Notes: generated from the sequence alone by a model not told the origin. A stretch of DNA of 64,000 nucleotides from Akkermansiaceae bacterium (GCA_024233085.1 JACKQC010000010.1:62001-126000), one strand, 5' to 3'; shown: positions 47,112 to 56,361, counted from the stretch's first letter. Made by a program: numbers and translations.

Positions 47112-48524
47112 TTAAGCCAGAATCCCGCGCACCACCCGTCCCGCCACGCCCGTGAGGCGCTCTTCGAGGCCGTTGTGGAACCACGTGAGGCGCTCGTGGT
47201 CGATCCCCAGCAAGTGTAGCAGCGTCGCGTGAAAGTCGTGCACATGCACCGGATCGCGTTCGGCCCGGAGCCCGACGGCGTCCGTGGCGCCGTGCGCATA
47301 CCCGCCCTTCACTCCCGCGCCGGCGAGGACCATGGAATATCCCCATGGATTGTGATCGCGCCCCGTGCCCTGCTCGCTCATCGGCATGCGGCCGAATTCC
47401 CCGCCCCAGATGACGAGTGTGTCGTCGAGCAGGCCGCGCCTTTTCAGATCGAGGATGAGGCCGGCGGCGGGCTTGTCCGTCGCGCCGCAGTAGTGGGTGT
47501 GGTTTTCGAGCACGCCCTTGTGCGCGTCCCAGCCGTTGGTGTCGCCAGAATAGACCTGGACAAAGCGCACGCCTTTCTCCACCAACCGCCGGGCCAGCAG
47601 ACAGCGCGTGCCGAATTCCCGGGTCTCGGGCCGGTCTATCCCGTAGAGGGACTTCGTCGCCTCCGACTCGCCCGCCAGATCGACCAGGCTCGGCGCCTCG
47701 GTCTGCATGCGAAAAGCCAGTTCGTAGGAGGCCATTCGCGCCGCCAGCCGGTCGTCGCCGTCCCGGGCGGCGAGGTGTTTCGCGTTCATCGACTGCACGT
47801 AGTCGAGCGTCTCCCGCTGCGCGGCCGGATCGGCGGGCCGCAGATTCAGGATGGGGCTTTGCCCGGGCCGCAGGGTGACGCCCTGGTGCGTGGCGGGCAG
47901 GAAACCGCTGCCCCAGGCCGGCGGTCCGCCCTTAACCCCGCCGCCCGGATCGGGCATCACCACGAAACCCGGCATGCTGTCGTTCAGGCTTCCCAGACCG
48001 TAACTGATCCAGGCGCCGAAGCTCGGCTTTCCCATCAGGATGGAGCCGGTGTTCATCTGGTAAACCGACTGCGGATGATTCACGCTGTCGCCGTGGCAGG
48101 AACGGAGCACGCACAGCTCGTCGGCCAACTCCGCCAGGTGGGGGAGGAAATCCGAAACCTCGAGCCCGCTCTCGCCGCGCGGCCGGAAGGGCTTGATCGG
48201 CCCCAGCAGCGGGTTGTTCGCCACCTTCCGGCGCGTCATCACCTCGCCAAAGGACGACGGCAGCGGCTGGCCGGCGTGTTTCACCAGATCCGGCTTCGGA
48301 TCCCAGAGATCGACATGGCTCGGCCCGCCGTGCATGAACAGGAAAATCACGCGCTTCGCCCGGGCCGGAAAATGAGTGCCCCCCGGCGACGCGCCAAAGG
48401 CACCGTCGCGCAGCCCCAGTGCCGAAATCGCGGCCAGCCCCAAGCCCCCGCCCGCCGACCGCAGAAATGCGCGTCGGCTCGACAGTCGCCGGGGCGAAGC
48501 TGATGAAGATGCGGGATCGATCAC
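47112..48524 (-). CDS. DUF1501 protein with Tat signal
   Basis: 470 residues when started at the GTG at 48524; another GTG at 48608 in the same frame is possible. The twin-arginine motif SRRAFLR lies at about 16-22, followed by a hydrophobic stretch, so folded export by Tat is expected. The body matches DUF1501 of the alkaline-phosphatase superfamily: 'VIFLFMHGGPSHVDLWDPKPDL', 'HGDSVNHPQSVYQMNTG', 'GWDAHKGVLENH' and 'IWGGEFGRMP'. These proteins co-occur with DUF1549/DUF1553 proteins, and one follows here. Metal-binding Asp/His residues suggest a hydrolase, but no activity has been assigned from sequence. Confidence 0.9.
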   Translation of the reverse strand: MIDPASSSASPRRLSSRRAFLRSAGGGLGLAAISALGLRDGAFGASPGGTHFPARAKRVIFLFMHGGPSHVDLWDPKPDLVKHAGQPLPSSFGEVMTRRKVANNPLLGPIKPFRPRGESGLEVSDFLPHLAELADELCVLRSCHGDSVNHPQSVYQMNTGSILMGKPSFGAWISYGLGSLNDSMPGFVVMPDPGGGVKGGPPAWGSGFLPATHQGVTLRPGQSPILNLRPADPAAQRETLDYVQSMNAKHLAARDGDDRLAARMASYELAFRMQTEAPSLVDLAGESEATKSLYGIDRPETREFGTRCLLARRLVEKGVRFVQVYSGDTNGWDAHKGVLENHTHYCGATDKPAAGLILDLKRRGLLDDTLVIWGGEFGRMPMSEQGTGRDHNPWGYSMVLAGAGVKGGYAHGATDAVGLRAERDPVHVHDFHATLLHLLGIDHERLTWFHNGLEERLTGVAGRVVRGILA

Positions 48525-48676
48525 GGCCCGAAGGATAAGATTTCCACGCCTCACGATCAAGCGCGCCGATGCGGCGTCGCCGCCTCGCCCGCAAGGGTCG
48601 AAGGACACGAAATGCGCCGCCTTTTCGAGAAATTGACCTTTTCGAAGCCTTTAGAATGTGCTAATAGGTTCGGACT

Positions 48677-49393
48677 ATGCGTATGGGACACGTTTACACA
48701 TTGGGAGGAATGGTCGCGGCGACGGCGCTGCTGACGATTTCGTGCAACAAGGACAATCAGGCATTTGTCGCGCCGCCCGCCGCCGTGGGCCCGACCGATG
48801 CGAACGCCGCCACCGCGCCCGCCGCCGGGGAGCCCGCCCAGCCGGCGGCCCCGGAGCCCTTCGCTTTGGCCGATGGCGAGCAGCTCGTGAATTATCGCGT
48901 GCAGAAGGGCGACAGCCTTTGGAAGCTGGCGCAGCAGTTCGACACCCGCGTTTCGCGCATTCAGTCGGCCAACAGCATGACCGGCGAAACCATCATCGAG
49001 GGTCAGAATATCAAGATCCCAACCAAATCGGGCGCGCCCGCTGCTTCTCCGGCGGCCCCGGCTCCCCAGCCGGTCGCCGCAACTCCCGAACCGGCCGCCA
49101 CAACGCCCGCTCCCGCGCCGGCACCGGCGGCTCCCGCTCCCGCGCCTCAGTCGGCGACACCGGCACCGCAGTCCACGTCCTCGTTGACCATCGGCCCGGC
49201 GCCCACCCTCCAACTTTCCACCCCGCAGCCTCAAACGGCTCCGGCGACCGCCCAGCCGCAAACGCAATCGGCTCCGGGCGCTTCGGCGACCTTCTCCACC
49301 CCGGCCACCGCCCAGACCGAGGAACCCGCCGACACCGCGGCCCCGGCCGTCTCCACCGGCGGTGTCAGCACTGGCCTGCGGATCGCGGATTGA
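48677..49393 (+). CDS. LysM-domain lipoprotein or secreted protein
   Basis: 238 residues. The N-terminus has a hydrophobic stretch ending LLTISC (Cys23), a weak lipobox, followed by an Ala/Pro-rich linker and one LysM domain (about 71-114: 'NYRVQKGDSLWKLAQQF ... IKIP') that binds peptidoglycan or chitin-like glycans. Residues 120-238 are a low-complexity Ala/Pro/Gln/Thr tail, probably disordered. It is divergent from the DUF1501 gene, and a strong bidirectional terminator follows its stop. A role as a cell-wall-bound linker is a reasonable inference; lipidation is uncertain because the -3 residue is Thr. Confidence 0.82.
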   Translation: MRMGHVYTLGGMVAATALLTISCNKDNQAFVAPPAAVGPTDANAATAPAAGEPAQPAAPEPFALADGEQLVNYRVQKGDSLWKLAQQFDTRVSRIQSANSMTGETIIEGQNIKIPTKSGAPAASPAAPAPQPVAATPEPAATTPAPAPAPAAPAPAPQSATPAPQSTSSLTIGPAPTLQLSTPQPQTAPATAQPQTQSAPGASATFSTPATAQTEEPADTAAPAVSTGGVSTGLRIAD

Positions 49394-49451
49394 GTTGGCC
49401 ACCGCCGATTTTTCCCGGAAACGGCGAACTTTCCCCTTTTAACCTCCCAGG

Positions 49452-49512
49452 AAAATAACCAAAACGCCGCCTCCCGAAGACCGGGGGCGGCGTTTTTCTT
49501 TTTGGTTATTTT
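49452..49512. terminator. Long bidirectional terminator
   Basis: A two-tier hairpin between convergent genes. The outer stem pairs AAAATAACC (49452-49460) with GGTTATTTT (49504-49512); the inner stem pairs ACGCCGCC (49464-49471) with GGCGGCGT (49486-49493), plus CCCG with CGGG around an AAGAC loop. T-runs follow on the plus strand and A-runs precede, so it can stop transcription from both sides. Confidence 0.9.
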
Positions 49513-49552
49513 TTCGGGAAGGGAAAACTTCTCGCTCGAAGCCGATTCCACC

Positions 49553-49960
49553 TCAAGCCGTCGCCGGTTCGGGGCCGGTCCCGGAAACATCCGCGGCCTT
49601 GGCTTCCTCGCGCCGGCGTTTGAGCTTCTCGGCGGCGTCGCGGCCGGCGGCAGATCCTTCGGCGATGCCGGACTCCACCGAATCCGGCGTCACCTGGCGC
49701 GCCATTTCCGCGCCAAAAGCCACCAGATAGGACAGGCCGTAGGCGATATCGTGGAGTCCTTTGGAGAAGTCCTCCTTCGTCCGCGGCACGGCTTCGTCGA
49801 TCGCCTTTTTCGCGTCGGAGGCGCCGGCACGAAAGGCCTTTTTCAACGCTTCGCTCAATTCTTCAAACGCCTCGCGCGAGGCGGATTTCGAGGCCGCGTC
49901 CGCCGTTTCGCCGGCGGGCCGCACCTCCGATTCGATCTTGGGATTTTCGTTTTCGTTCAT
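49553..49960 (-). CDS. Small helical protein, unknown function
   Basis: 135 residues from MNENENPKIE: a charged N-terminus, an amphipathic helical middle (about 25-60, 'SREAFEELSEALKKAFRAGASDAKKAIDEAVP'), a hydrophobic region (about 71-85, 'AYGLSYLVAFGAEMA') and a charged C-terminus. It may be an amphitropic or small membrane-associated protein. I do not recognise the family. It converges on the LysM gene across the strong terminator and lies 271 bp from the 5' end of ssrA, pointing away from it. Confidence 0.6.
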   Translation of the reverse strand: MNENENPKIESEVRPAGETADAASKSASREAFEELSEALKKAFRAGASDAKKAIDEAVPRTKEDFSKGLHDIAYGLSYLVAFGAEMARQVTPDSVESGIAEGSAAGRDAAEKLKRRREEAKAADVSGTGPEPATA

Positions 49961-50231
49961 GGGGTTTCGGGGTTGAATTCTTTTCCACGAATCTTCCGGT
50001 CGGACGACCACTTGCCGCCACAGCTTTGACAGCCTCGCCGGAGAAGCGCTCAATGCGACTACAATTCGACCCGGATTTTATAGAGAGAGTTCGGGCGGGA
50101 TCGATCCGTCGAAAGCTCCCCCTTGCGTCGAACATCCGGTCCGACTATGTTGCCCGCTCAACGGCGTCGCCCACCAGGCGGATTCGTTGAGATAAAGGCG
50201 GCGATCCCGTTCGGATCGACCGGCCGAAACC

Positions 50232-50586
50232 GGGGGCGTTCTGGTTTCGACTGGTGGTTTGAAGGGCCGGCTGCATGCCGAGGTTGATCGGTTGGCCTCG
50301 TAAAAAGCCGATCAAACAATAAACGCAAATAACGAACCTGAACTTGCTCTGGCTGCCTAATTGAGCGGCCCGTGGCTCGCCCGACGCCTGCTGAGGCGAG
50401 CCGCGCACGCCTGCAGGCTGGTGCCCCGCCGGGCGTCCGGGCGGTGGGACGAGAGGTTACAGTGGCGACCGGGGGAAAGGGATTCTGTTGGTCGAAGCCC
50501 CTCCCCTTAAATCAAAAGACCCACTAAGCATGTAGAGGCTTGCTTGGACGGCCACGAGGACAGGGGTTCGACTCCCCTCGCCTCCA
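50232..50586 (+). ncRNA. ssrA: Transfer-messenger RNA
   Basis: The 5' end GGGGGCGTTCTGGTTTCGAC and the 3' end GGGGTTCGACTCCCC-TCGCCTCCA form the tRNA-like half: a seven-pair acceptor stem (GGGGGCG with CGCCTCC) and a T-arm with TTCGA. CCA is not encoded. The tag reading frame starts at GCA 50325 and ends at TAA 50358-50360, giving ANNEPELALAA, whose LAA end is the ClpXP degradation signal. Pseudoknot-like GC-rich segments follow. TTGCGT at 50123 and TATGTT at 50146, 17 bp apart, could be a promoter, implying a processed 5' leader. It rescues stalled ribosomes with SmpB, which is not in this window. Confidence 0.97.
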
Positions 50587-50616
50587 CTTTCGGATCTTCC
50601 GGCCTTCGGGTCGATG

Positions 50617-51861
50617 TCATCCTTCCCCCTTCCCCACCAATCGCTCGATCCGCTTGGCCACGGGGGGATGGGTGTGGTTGAGGAAGACGTGGAAGGGATG
50701 CGGCGTCAGGTTGGAGAGGTTGTCCTTGCTCAACTTCTTCAAAGCGGTGGCCATGGCCTCGGGCCGGCCGGTCGTTTCGGCGGCGAAAGCGTCGGCCTCA
50801 AACTCCCACCGGCGGCTCCAGGCGTTCGACGCCACATTCAGAAGGCGATTGAGAGGCTGCGCCAGGATGGCGAAAAAGACCAGACTCAGGTACACCGAGG
50901 TCTCGCGCACCCCAAAGGCGTCAAAGACGCCGCGATCGTTGACGATGCGACCGAGCAGGAAAAACAACCCGCCCGTGGTCAGGAAACCGAGCACCATTCC
51001 CTTGATGACATGCCGCCGCTTGTAGTGGCCGATCTCGTGCGCGAGCACGCCGACCAACTCGTCGGTGCTGTGGTTTTCGATCAGGGTGTCGAAAAGGGCG
51101 ATGCGCTTGTTGCGGCCGAAGCCGGTGAAAAAAGCGTTCGATTTCGTCGATCGCTTCGATCCGTCCATGACGACGACTTCGCGCAGCGGAAATTCGCACT
51201 TTTCGGACATGGCCTCGATGGCGGTCTTCAGCTCACCGTCCGCGAGCGGTTCGAACTTGTAAAACAGCGGCAAGATCCACGTCGGCGCCACATAGGCCAG
51301 CATCAGAGACAGCGCGGTCACGGCGCCCCAGCCCCAGAGCCAGGCGTGCGGAAGACGGCCGAATATCCAGAGCAACAGCGCCAGGAGCGGCACGCCGAGC
51401 ACCGCGGTGAGCAGGAGCGTCTTGACTTGATCGGTCACGTAAACCGCGGGCGTCGTCTTGTTGAATCCGAAGCGTTCCTCGATCGAAAACGTGTCATACA
51501 GGTCGAAAGGCAGCCCGGCGACGTGATTCGCCAGGAACAAGATGCCCGTGAACAGCACTCCGGTCACGATGGGGCCGTGTCCCCAGCCGCGCACCAGCCG
51601 GTCGAGCCACTCGAAGCCACCCAGCCACCAGAAACCGAGAAACAGCGCGAGCGAAACGGCGCCCTCCAGCAGGTGGTGGCGCGTGGAGACGCGCGTGTAG
51701 TCCCGCGATCGGGCGTGGCTCTCGGCGTCGACCACGTCGGCGAAGCCCTCCGGCGGCCGAGACGAAAGCGCCCGCAGGTTCAGCCAGGCGGCGACGGCGT
51801 CCAGCGCGGCCAGGGCCAGCACGGTGACAAGAACGAAAGTGAACCAGCCGTTGGTCTGCAT
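50617..51861 (-). CDS. M48-family (Ste24-like) membrane metalloprotease
   Basis: 414 residues from MQTNGWFTFV. Several membrane segments (about 5-27, 65-85, 98-115, 145-168, 175-195) precede the zinc motif HEIGH at 275-279, in 'GVLAHEIGHYKRR', with the third ligand Glu in 'EFEADAFAAE' near 355. The layout and the 'STKSNAFFTGFGRNKRIALFDTLI' segment match the Ste24/CAAX-protease-1 branch of M48. In bacteria these proteases take part in membrane-protein quality control; true CAAX processing is not expected. The gene is downstream of ssrA, tail to tail. A repeat array lies 80 bp above its start. Confidence 0.92.
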   Translation of the reverse strand: MQTNGWFTFVLVTVLALAALDAVAAWLNLRALSSRPPEGFADVVDAESHARSRDYTRVSTRHHLLEGAVSLALFLGFWWLGGFEWLDRLVRGWGHGPIVTGVLFTGILFLANHVAGLPFDLYDTFSIEERFGFNKTTPAVYVTDQVKTLLLTAVLGVPLLALLLWIFGRLPHAWLWGWGAVTALSLMLAYVAPTWILPLFYKFEPLADGELKTAIEAMSEKCEFPLREVVVMDGSKRSTKSNAFFTGFGRNKRIALFDTLIENHSTDELVGVLAHEIGHYKRRHVIKGMVLGFLTTGGLFFLLGRIVNDRGVFDAFGVRETSVYLSLVFFAILAQPLNRLLNVASNAWSRRWEFEADAFAAETTGRPEAMATALKKLSKDNLSNLTPHPFHVFLNHTHPPVAKRIERLVGKGEG

Positions 51862-51943
51862 GTTGGAGAGATTATCCCGGCGAAACCGCTCCGGCGCATG
51901 CGGTTTTCGCGACCGAAGCCGCTTTTTCGCCAAAAAACCATCC

Positions 51944-51984
51944 GACCAGACAGGGTTAGGTCGACGACCCAACCCTGTTGGGTC
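51944..51984. repeat. 22-bp-phased palindrome array, locus 7 (two units)
   Basis: Centres at 51953 (AGG loop, GACCAGAC arm) and 51975 (perfect GACCCAAC-CCT-GTTGGGTC, 51966-51984), 22 bp apart. The last two bases lie in the stop codon (51983-51985) of the minus-strand dehydrogenase gene. Confidence 0.88.
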
Positions 51985-54900
51985 ACTCGATCGGCGCGAC
52001 CGTCAGCGGGCCGGTGGCGGCGCCTTTCGGGAAATGGCCGATGAGGAGGCTCTGTTTCTGAAACACGACGCCGCCGAGCCGGAGGCGGTCTCCCGAAGCC
52101 TCGCGAAACCATCCGCCCAGACGACCGTTCCGCGGACTGACTCGGGCCTTGAGCGGACCGCTTTCGGGAAAAGCGAGCCGGCCGATCGCGTCCCATTCGA
52201 TTTGGGATTCCTCCGCGCCGCTCCCGGGCGGAGTCAGCGAAAGCACGGCGTTCGGCGCGGATTCGGCGAGATTCTCCAGCCACCGTGGCGGTCCTCCGTC
52301 ACGCGGCGAAAGAAGACGCGAACCGATCATTTCGCGCGTCAGGTCGAAGCCGCCCGGATAAAGCCGATCGCGGGAAATCGACGGTTTCCGCCACTGGATG
52401 AGCCCGTCGAAGTCGCTGACGGACGGCACCTCGCGAAAGACGACGCGACCGGCGAAAAGGCCCGGCTCCTTCCGCCGATACGGCTCGCGATAGAGGAACC
52501 ATTCGCCGTCGGCCGACACCTGGCCGCCCAGCGCGGTGCGCTTGCCGTCGCCGAGGACGGCGAGCAGACGCACGGAACCGTTCGCGCCGATGACGCCCGC
52601 TCCGAAGCCGTGACCGCCCGGCGTGTCGGGCGACGGCGCGCCCATCGCGGGGATGGCGAGGCTGTGCGCTCCCCGCCACGGGGCGGGATGCCGGCCGGTC
52701 CACGGCGCGCTCGCGGCGTCCAGCGTGGCGGTGGCGCCATTCCAGACGATCGCGCCGCCGAGTTTGACTCCGTTCGCCGTGGCGCGCAGTTGAAGAGTCA
52801 GGCCACCGCCGCCGCGAAAATCGGTCGCGAAGGCTCCGTTTTCGTCAAAGCTCCCCCGGAGCCCCCGCCGTCGCCCGTCGATGGACAGGACGGCGGAAAA
52901 CCTTCCGTTCCGCGCCAAGCGCAGGGCGAGCAGGCCGCCGCGAATCGTCTCGCCGTCGTCGGCATCGTAAAAAAGTCCCGAAAAGCGGCCGGCGTTTTCC
53001 GGCGCGAAATACGTGTCCCACGCCCCGGGGGGCGGTGCGGCCCCGTGCCCGTCGTAGAGCGGCATCAGCGGCGGCAGACCGAAGGTTTCCCGGTGAAAAA
53101 GCCACGCGGCGGGCAGCGCCCGCTTCGCCAGGCCGGGCCCGGACACCGAGACGTCGAGAATTTCCTCCCCGTAAAACTCGAAAAAACCCACCTCGATGCT
53201 GTGCAAGCCAGCGGAAAGCGTCACCTGGCCGCTCGACTCGACTTCGGCGTGCAGGCCGTCGTTTTCCACCACCAGAGCGCCGTCGATCCACAACCGCGAG
53301 CCGTCGTCCGAGTTCAGGTAAAAGGTGTAGCCGCCGCCGGCGGGGATCTCGATGTTCCCGCGAAAACGGAAGGCGAAGGCGTCGTCGCGCAGGCGCGATC
53401 CCATGCCGAAGCCGGTCGCGACGCCGGACCGCACGGGAGTCAAGGCGTCGAAGTCGGGGACCGCGCTCCATTCGCCCTCGAAGTAATCGTATTCCAACCC
53501 CTCGATCTGCCGGGTCACAGCGGAAACCGTCCAGGCAAAGGCGCCGCTGTCCGTGCCGCCCCGCCCATCGCTGGCGACGACCTGGACCGCGAAGACACCC
53601 GCCTCCAGGGGACGCCCCGAGATCACGCCCGACGCGGCATCGTAGCTCATCCCGCCGGGCAAACCGGTCACGACGAAGGCCACGCCGTCGTCGTCGGGAT
53701 CGGTGGCGGCGAGGGTGAAGGATTCCGCGATTCCATAGAGCGAAAGGCGGTCGTTGAGCGGTTCCAGGGTCGGTTCGTGGTTCGTCGCCAGGCCCACGAT
53801 CCAATCCTCGACCACCGCCAGCGCGGCCTGGTCGACCCGGTTTTTCGCCAGAGGCGGCATGGGACAGCAGCCGCCGACCATGCCTAGCCGGATGGCGAGA
53901 ATGGACTTCGACGGATCGCCGGTCTTGACGATTTTTTCGCCGTCGATGCCGAGCGAGGCGCGGGGATCGACATCGACCAGCCCCTGCAGGGACAGAGGCG
54001 TCGAAAGGCGCGCGTCGAAGTTCGCCCGGTCCGTGCCGCCGGGGCGATGGCATTGGGAACAGTTGATGTCGAGGTAGGACCGCGCCCGGGCGCCGGGCGA
54101 GGCGCCGGTGTCGGCGACCGCCTTGCTGGTGAGCACCGTGGAAAGGCTCGGCTCGTCGACGGCGGGATTGAGAAAGCCGAGGCGGTTCAGCGTCACGATC
54201 TGGTTGGCCGTGCGCCCGGTCACCGGATAAAGCAGGTCGCGGTTCAGCGTCCGCGTTTTCAGCCCCAGCACCCGGCCCGCCGCCGGCGTGTGGCAGAGAA
54301 AGCACTCCGTGCGACTCGGGTAGTGCCAGGTGTAGGTCCCGCCCGCGCCGAAGTCGATGGTCTCCTCGACGGCCGGGCCGGGAAGCAGATCCGCGTCGGT
54401 GCCGGCTTCGTTCCAGCGGTAGGTCATCCCGTACCATTCCCCATCGTCGCCGCGCGCCATGAATCGCGTCTCCAGCCGTTTCCCGAGCAATTCAAAGTGC
54501 TTGATCAACACCGTGCCGACCGGAAAGGCCCATTCTCCCGTGGCCGAATAGTCGATGCGCTCGGCGGCCGAGTCGGGATTGCCGTCGTTCGGGATGGCGA
54601 TCCACCGTTTTTTGTCGGCTCCGTCCGACCACAGCGGCTGGATCACATCGTAGGGCAACACGCCGGGAGCCGGGTCGAGCGTGGCGAGATTCGCGAAGGC
54701 CCCCGTCCGCGAAAGCAGCGCCGGCGGCTCCGGCACGGGCAGCCCGGTGCGGGCGAGCTTGAAAATGCCGGCCGGCCCCGTGCCCGCGATGCGCAGCACG
54801 TAGAGTTCGTTGTCGGCGTCAACGGCGAAGGAATGGAGCACGTGCTGCTCGAGCTGAATCAACTCCTCGACCGAAGCCGGATTCCCGCCCGAAGGCAGCG

Positions 54901-56110
54901 TCATCGCCCAGACGCGGCCCGACACGTAGTCGCCGTAAACGTACCGGCCCGCCAGTTCCGGCTGCGCGGTGCCGCGATAGACGTGGCCACCGATCACGCA
55001 ACTGCCGATCGACCGGTCGTAGTCCAGGATGGGCGGCAGATCGTAACCCGTCGGCGGACTGGGCTTCGTCTTTTGGCCGGGGACGTTTCCCTCGCGGTAG
55101 GGCCACTGCAGATTGGCGCCCTTTTCCACAAAGCTGACCTCCTCCCGCGCGCCCTGCCCCACGTCGCCGACCAGGATGCTCTCCGAGAAGGGATCGAAGG
55201 TCATCCGGTGCGGACTGCGCAGGCCGAGCGCGTAAAACTCCTCCAGCAGACTGCCGTCCGGGCTCTGCCACGGATTGTCGTCGGGAATGGTGTAGCCCTG
55301 GGTCGAGCTTGCCGGCCAGCCCGCCGGGGGCGCCTGCTGGTCGACCGGCTGGCGGCGGATGGGATGACCGCGCGACAAGTCGCGATCCACATCGATGCGC
55401 AGCACCCCGGCGAAAAGCCCCCGGTCGCGCCGTTGGGCGGAGTTGAACTGGTCATCCGCCCCGCCCTCGTCGCCCACCGACAGATACAGCAGCCCGTCCT
55501 CGCCGAAAAACATGCCGCCTCCGTTGTGCCAGTTGTGGCGGTCGTACTGGTTGATGAGAACGAATTCGCTCGCCGGATCGATCGCCGCCGAGCCGCTCGA
55601 CCACGTGAAGCGCGAAAGCCGGCAGTAGGCGCGGTCGATATCGCCCGGATTCGACGGACGCCATCGATAGTAAACGTAGAGATAGTCTCGGTTCGGCGAG
55701 GCCGGATCGCCGAAGTCCGGGTGAAACGCCAGCCCCAGCATGCCACTGTCGCCGACGTTTTGCACATGGGCGCTGAGGTCCAGCACCTGCATTTGGGTCG
55801 CCGTGGAGGGATCGTTTTCAAAAAAGGAAAACTGCCCGTCGCGCTGGATCACCATCAGCAGTGAGCTGCGCGGTACCGCCACCATCTGCATCGGATCGAC
55901 GAATGACAGGTTTGGAAACGCCGGCTCCAGCGCCCAGTCTCCCGTGCCCGTTCGCGGCGTGCGCGGTGGCAGCGCGTCATTGAGAAAGGGCCCGATGGCC
56001 GCTGGCGCGTCGAGCCCGCCCGGCGGCTGTTGTGCGGGCAACGTCCCCGGCAAGGACGCCACCATCACCGCCGCGACGCCGAGACAATAAAAAACGGACT
56101 CTCCTCTCAT
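51983..56110 (-). CDS. Secreted PQQ-type glucose/sorbosone dehydrogenase fused to cytochrome, Ig, PA14 and unknown C-terminal domains
   Basis: 1,375 residues with a signal peptide (1-26). Residues about 55-460 form a soluble glucose/sorbosone dehydrogenase propeller ('NLSFVDPMQMVAVP', 'HPDFGDPAS', 'LGLRSPHRMTFDP', 'GGHVYRG'). A cytochrome-like region has CxxCH motifs near 602 (CFLCH) and 683 (CSQCH). A putative Ig domain (about 773-860), a PA14 carbohydrate-binding domain (about 863-1007) and a C-terminal module (about 1030-1374) follow, the last shared with the giant protein. It should oxidise sugars outside the membrane and pass electrons to its own haem domain. The stop codon overlaps the repeat array. 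Confidence 0.87.
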   Translation of the reverse strand: MRGESVFYCLGVAAVMVASLPGTLPAQQPPGGLDAPAAIGPFLNDALPPRTPRTGTGDWALEPAFPNLSFVDPMQMVAVPRSSLLMVIQRDGQFSFFENDPSTATQMQVLDLSAHVQNVGDSGMLGLAFHPDFGDPASPNRDYLYVYYRWRPSNPGDIDRAYCRLSRFTWSSGSAAIDPASEFVLINQYDRHNWHNGGGMFFGEDGLLYLSVGDEGGADDQFNSAQRRDRGLFAGVLRIDVDRDLSRGHPIRRQPVDQQAPPAGWPASSTQGYTIPDDNPWQSPDGSLLEEFYALGLRSPHRMTFDPFSESILVGDVGQGAREEVSFVEKGANLQWPYREGNVPGQKTKPSPPTGYDLPPILDYDRSIGSCVIGGHVYRGTAQPELAGRYVYGDYVSGRVWAMTLPSGGNPASVEELIQLEQHVLHSFAVDADNELYVLRIAGTGPAGIFKLARTGLPVPEPPALLSRTGAFANLATLDPAPGVLPYDVIQPLWSDGADKKRWIAIPNDGNPDSAAERIDYSATGEWAFPVGTVLIKHFELLGKRLETRFMARGDDGEWYGMTYRWNEAGTDADLLPGPAVEETIDFGAGGTYTWHYPSRTECFLCHTPAAGRVLGLKTRTLNRDLLYPVTGRTANQIVTLNRLGFLNPAVDEPSLSTVLTSKAVADTGASPGARARSYLDINCSQCHRPGGTDRANFDARLSTPLSLQGLVDVDPRASLGIDGEKIVKTGDPSKSILAIRLGMVGGCCPMPPLAKNRVDQAALAVVEDWIVGLATNHEPTLEPLNDRLSLYGIAESFTLAATDPDDDGVAFVVTGLPGGMSYDAASGVISGRPLEAGVFAVQVVASDGRGGTDSGAFAWTVSAVTRQIEGLEYDYFEGEWSAVPDFDALTPVRSGVATGFGMGSRLRDDAFAFRFRGNIEIPAGGGYTFYLNSDDGSRLWIDGALVVENDGLHAEVESSGQVTLSAGLHSIEVGFFEFYGEEILDVSVSGPGLAKRALPAAWLFHRETFGLPPLMPLYDGHGAAPPPGAWDTYFAPENAGRFSGLFYDADDGETIRGGLLALRLARNGRFSAVLSIDGRRRGLRGSFDENGAFATDFRGGGGLTLQLRATANGVKLGGAIVWNGATATLDAASAPWTGRHPAPWRGAHSLAIPAMGAPSPDTPGGHGFGAGVIGANGSVRLLAVLGDGKRTALGGQVSADGEWFLYREPYRRKEPGLFAGRVVFREVPSVSDFDGLIQWRKPSISRDRLYPGGFDLTREMIGSRLLSPRDGGPPRWLENLAESAPNAVLSLTPPGSGAEESQIEWDAIGRLAFPESGPLKARVSPRNGRLGGWFREASGDRLRLGGVVFQKQSLLIGHFPKGAATGPLTVAPIE

Positions 56111-56190
56111 GATCGAGGCGGATAATACTATTTTTTATCAAAATTACAATCTCTAATTGAAATTATTCGCAATTTTGCCACTCCGTGACT

Positions 56191-56220
56191 TGGGCATTCA
56201 GCCCAGATTTTCGATCAGGC
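56191..56220 (+). repeat. TTCA-loop hairpin, related to the 9816-9832 element
   Basis: TGGGC-ATTCA-GCCCA (56191-56205) is followed by GATTTTCGATCA, resembling TTTGGC-CTTCA-GCCAAA plus CGATTTTCACGATCA at 9816 onward. Arm sequences differ but stay complementary. Confidence 0.5.
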
Positions 56221-56327
56221 GGTCATTCCGGCCGCACGAACGGTGGTCCTTTCGCGATCGGAGCGGACCGGTCGCTTCAAGGATGGTGGGGGCCGGATCG
56301 CGCCGAGGAAAACGATGCCCGCGAGGA

Positions 56328-56355
56328 CTTGGGCAAGATGCCCAAGCCACTTTCC
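56328..56355 (+). repeat. Interspersed palindromic repeat, family B, copy 2
   Basis: TTGGGCA-AGA-TGCCCAA (56329-56345) followed by GCCACTTTCC aligns with the reverse strand of 7026-7053. It lies just below the stop of the sulfatase gene at 56362, in the 251-bp gap under the dehydrogenase start. Confidence 0.6.
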
Positions 56356-56361
56356 TCCCCA

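Noticed and set aside
48601..48676. Sigma-70 promoter for the LysM gene (TTGACC and TAGAAT)
   Set aside because: The two boxes are only 13 bp apart, too short for the usual 16-18 bp spacing, so it is not listed as a feature.
50145..50231. Separate tRNA next to ssrA
   Set aside because: The TTCGA T-arm and acceptor-like end at 50570-50586 belong to the tmRNA. No full cloverleaf can be drawn in the flanking sequence.
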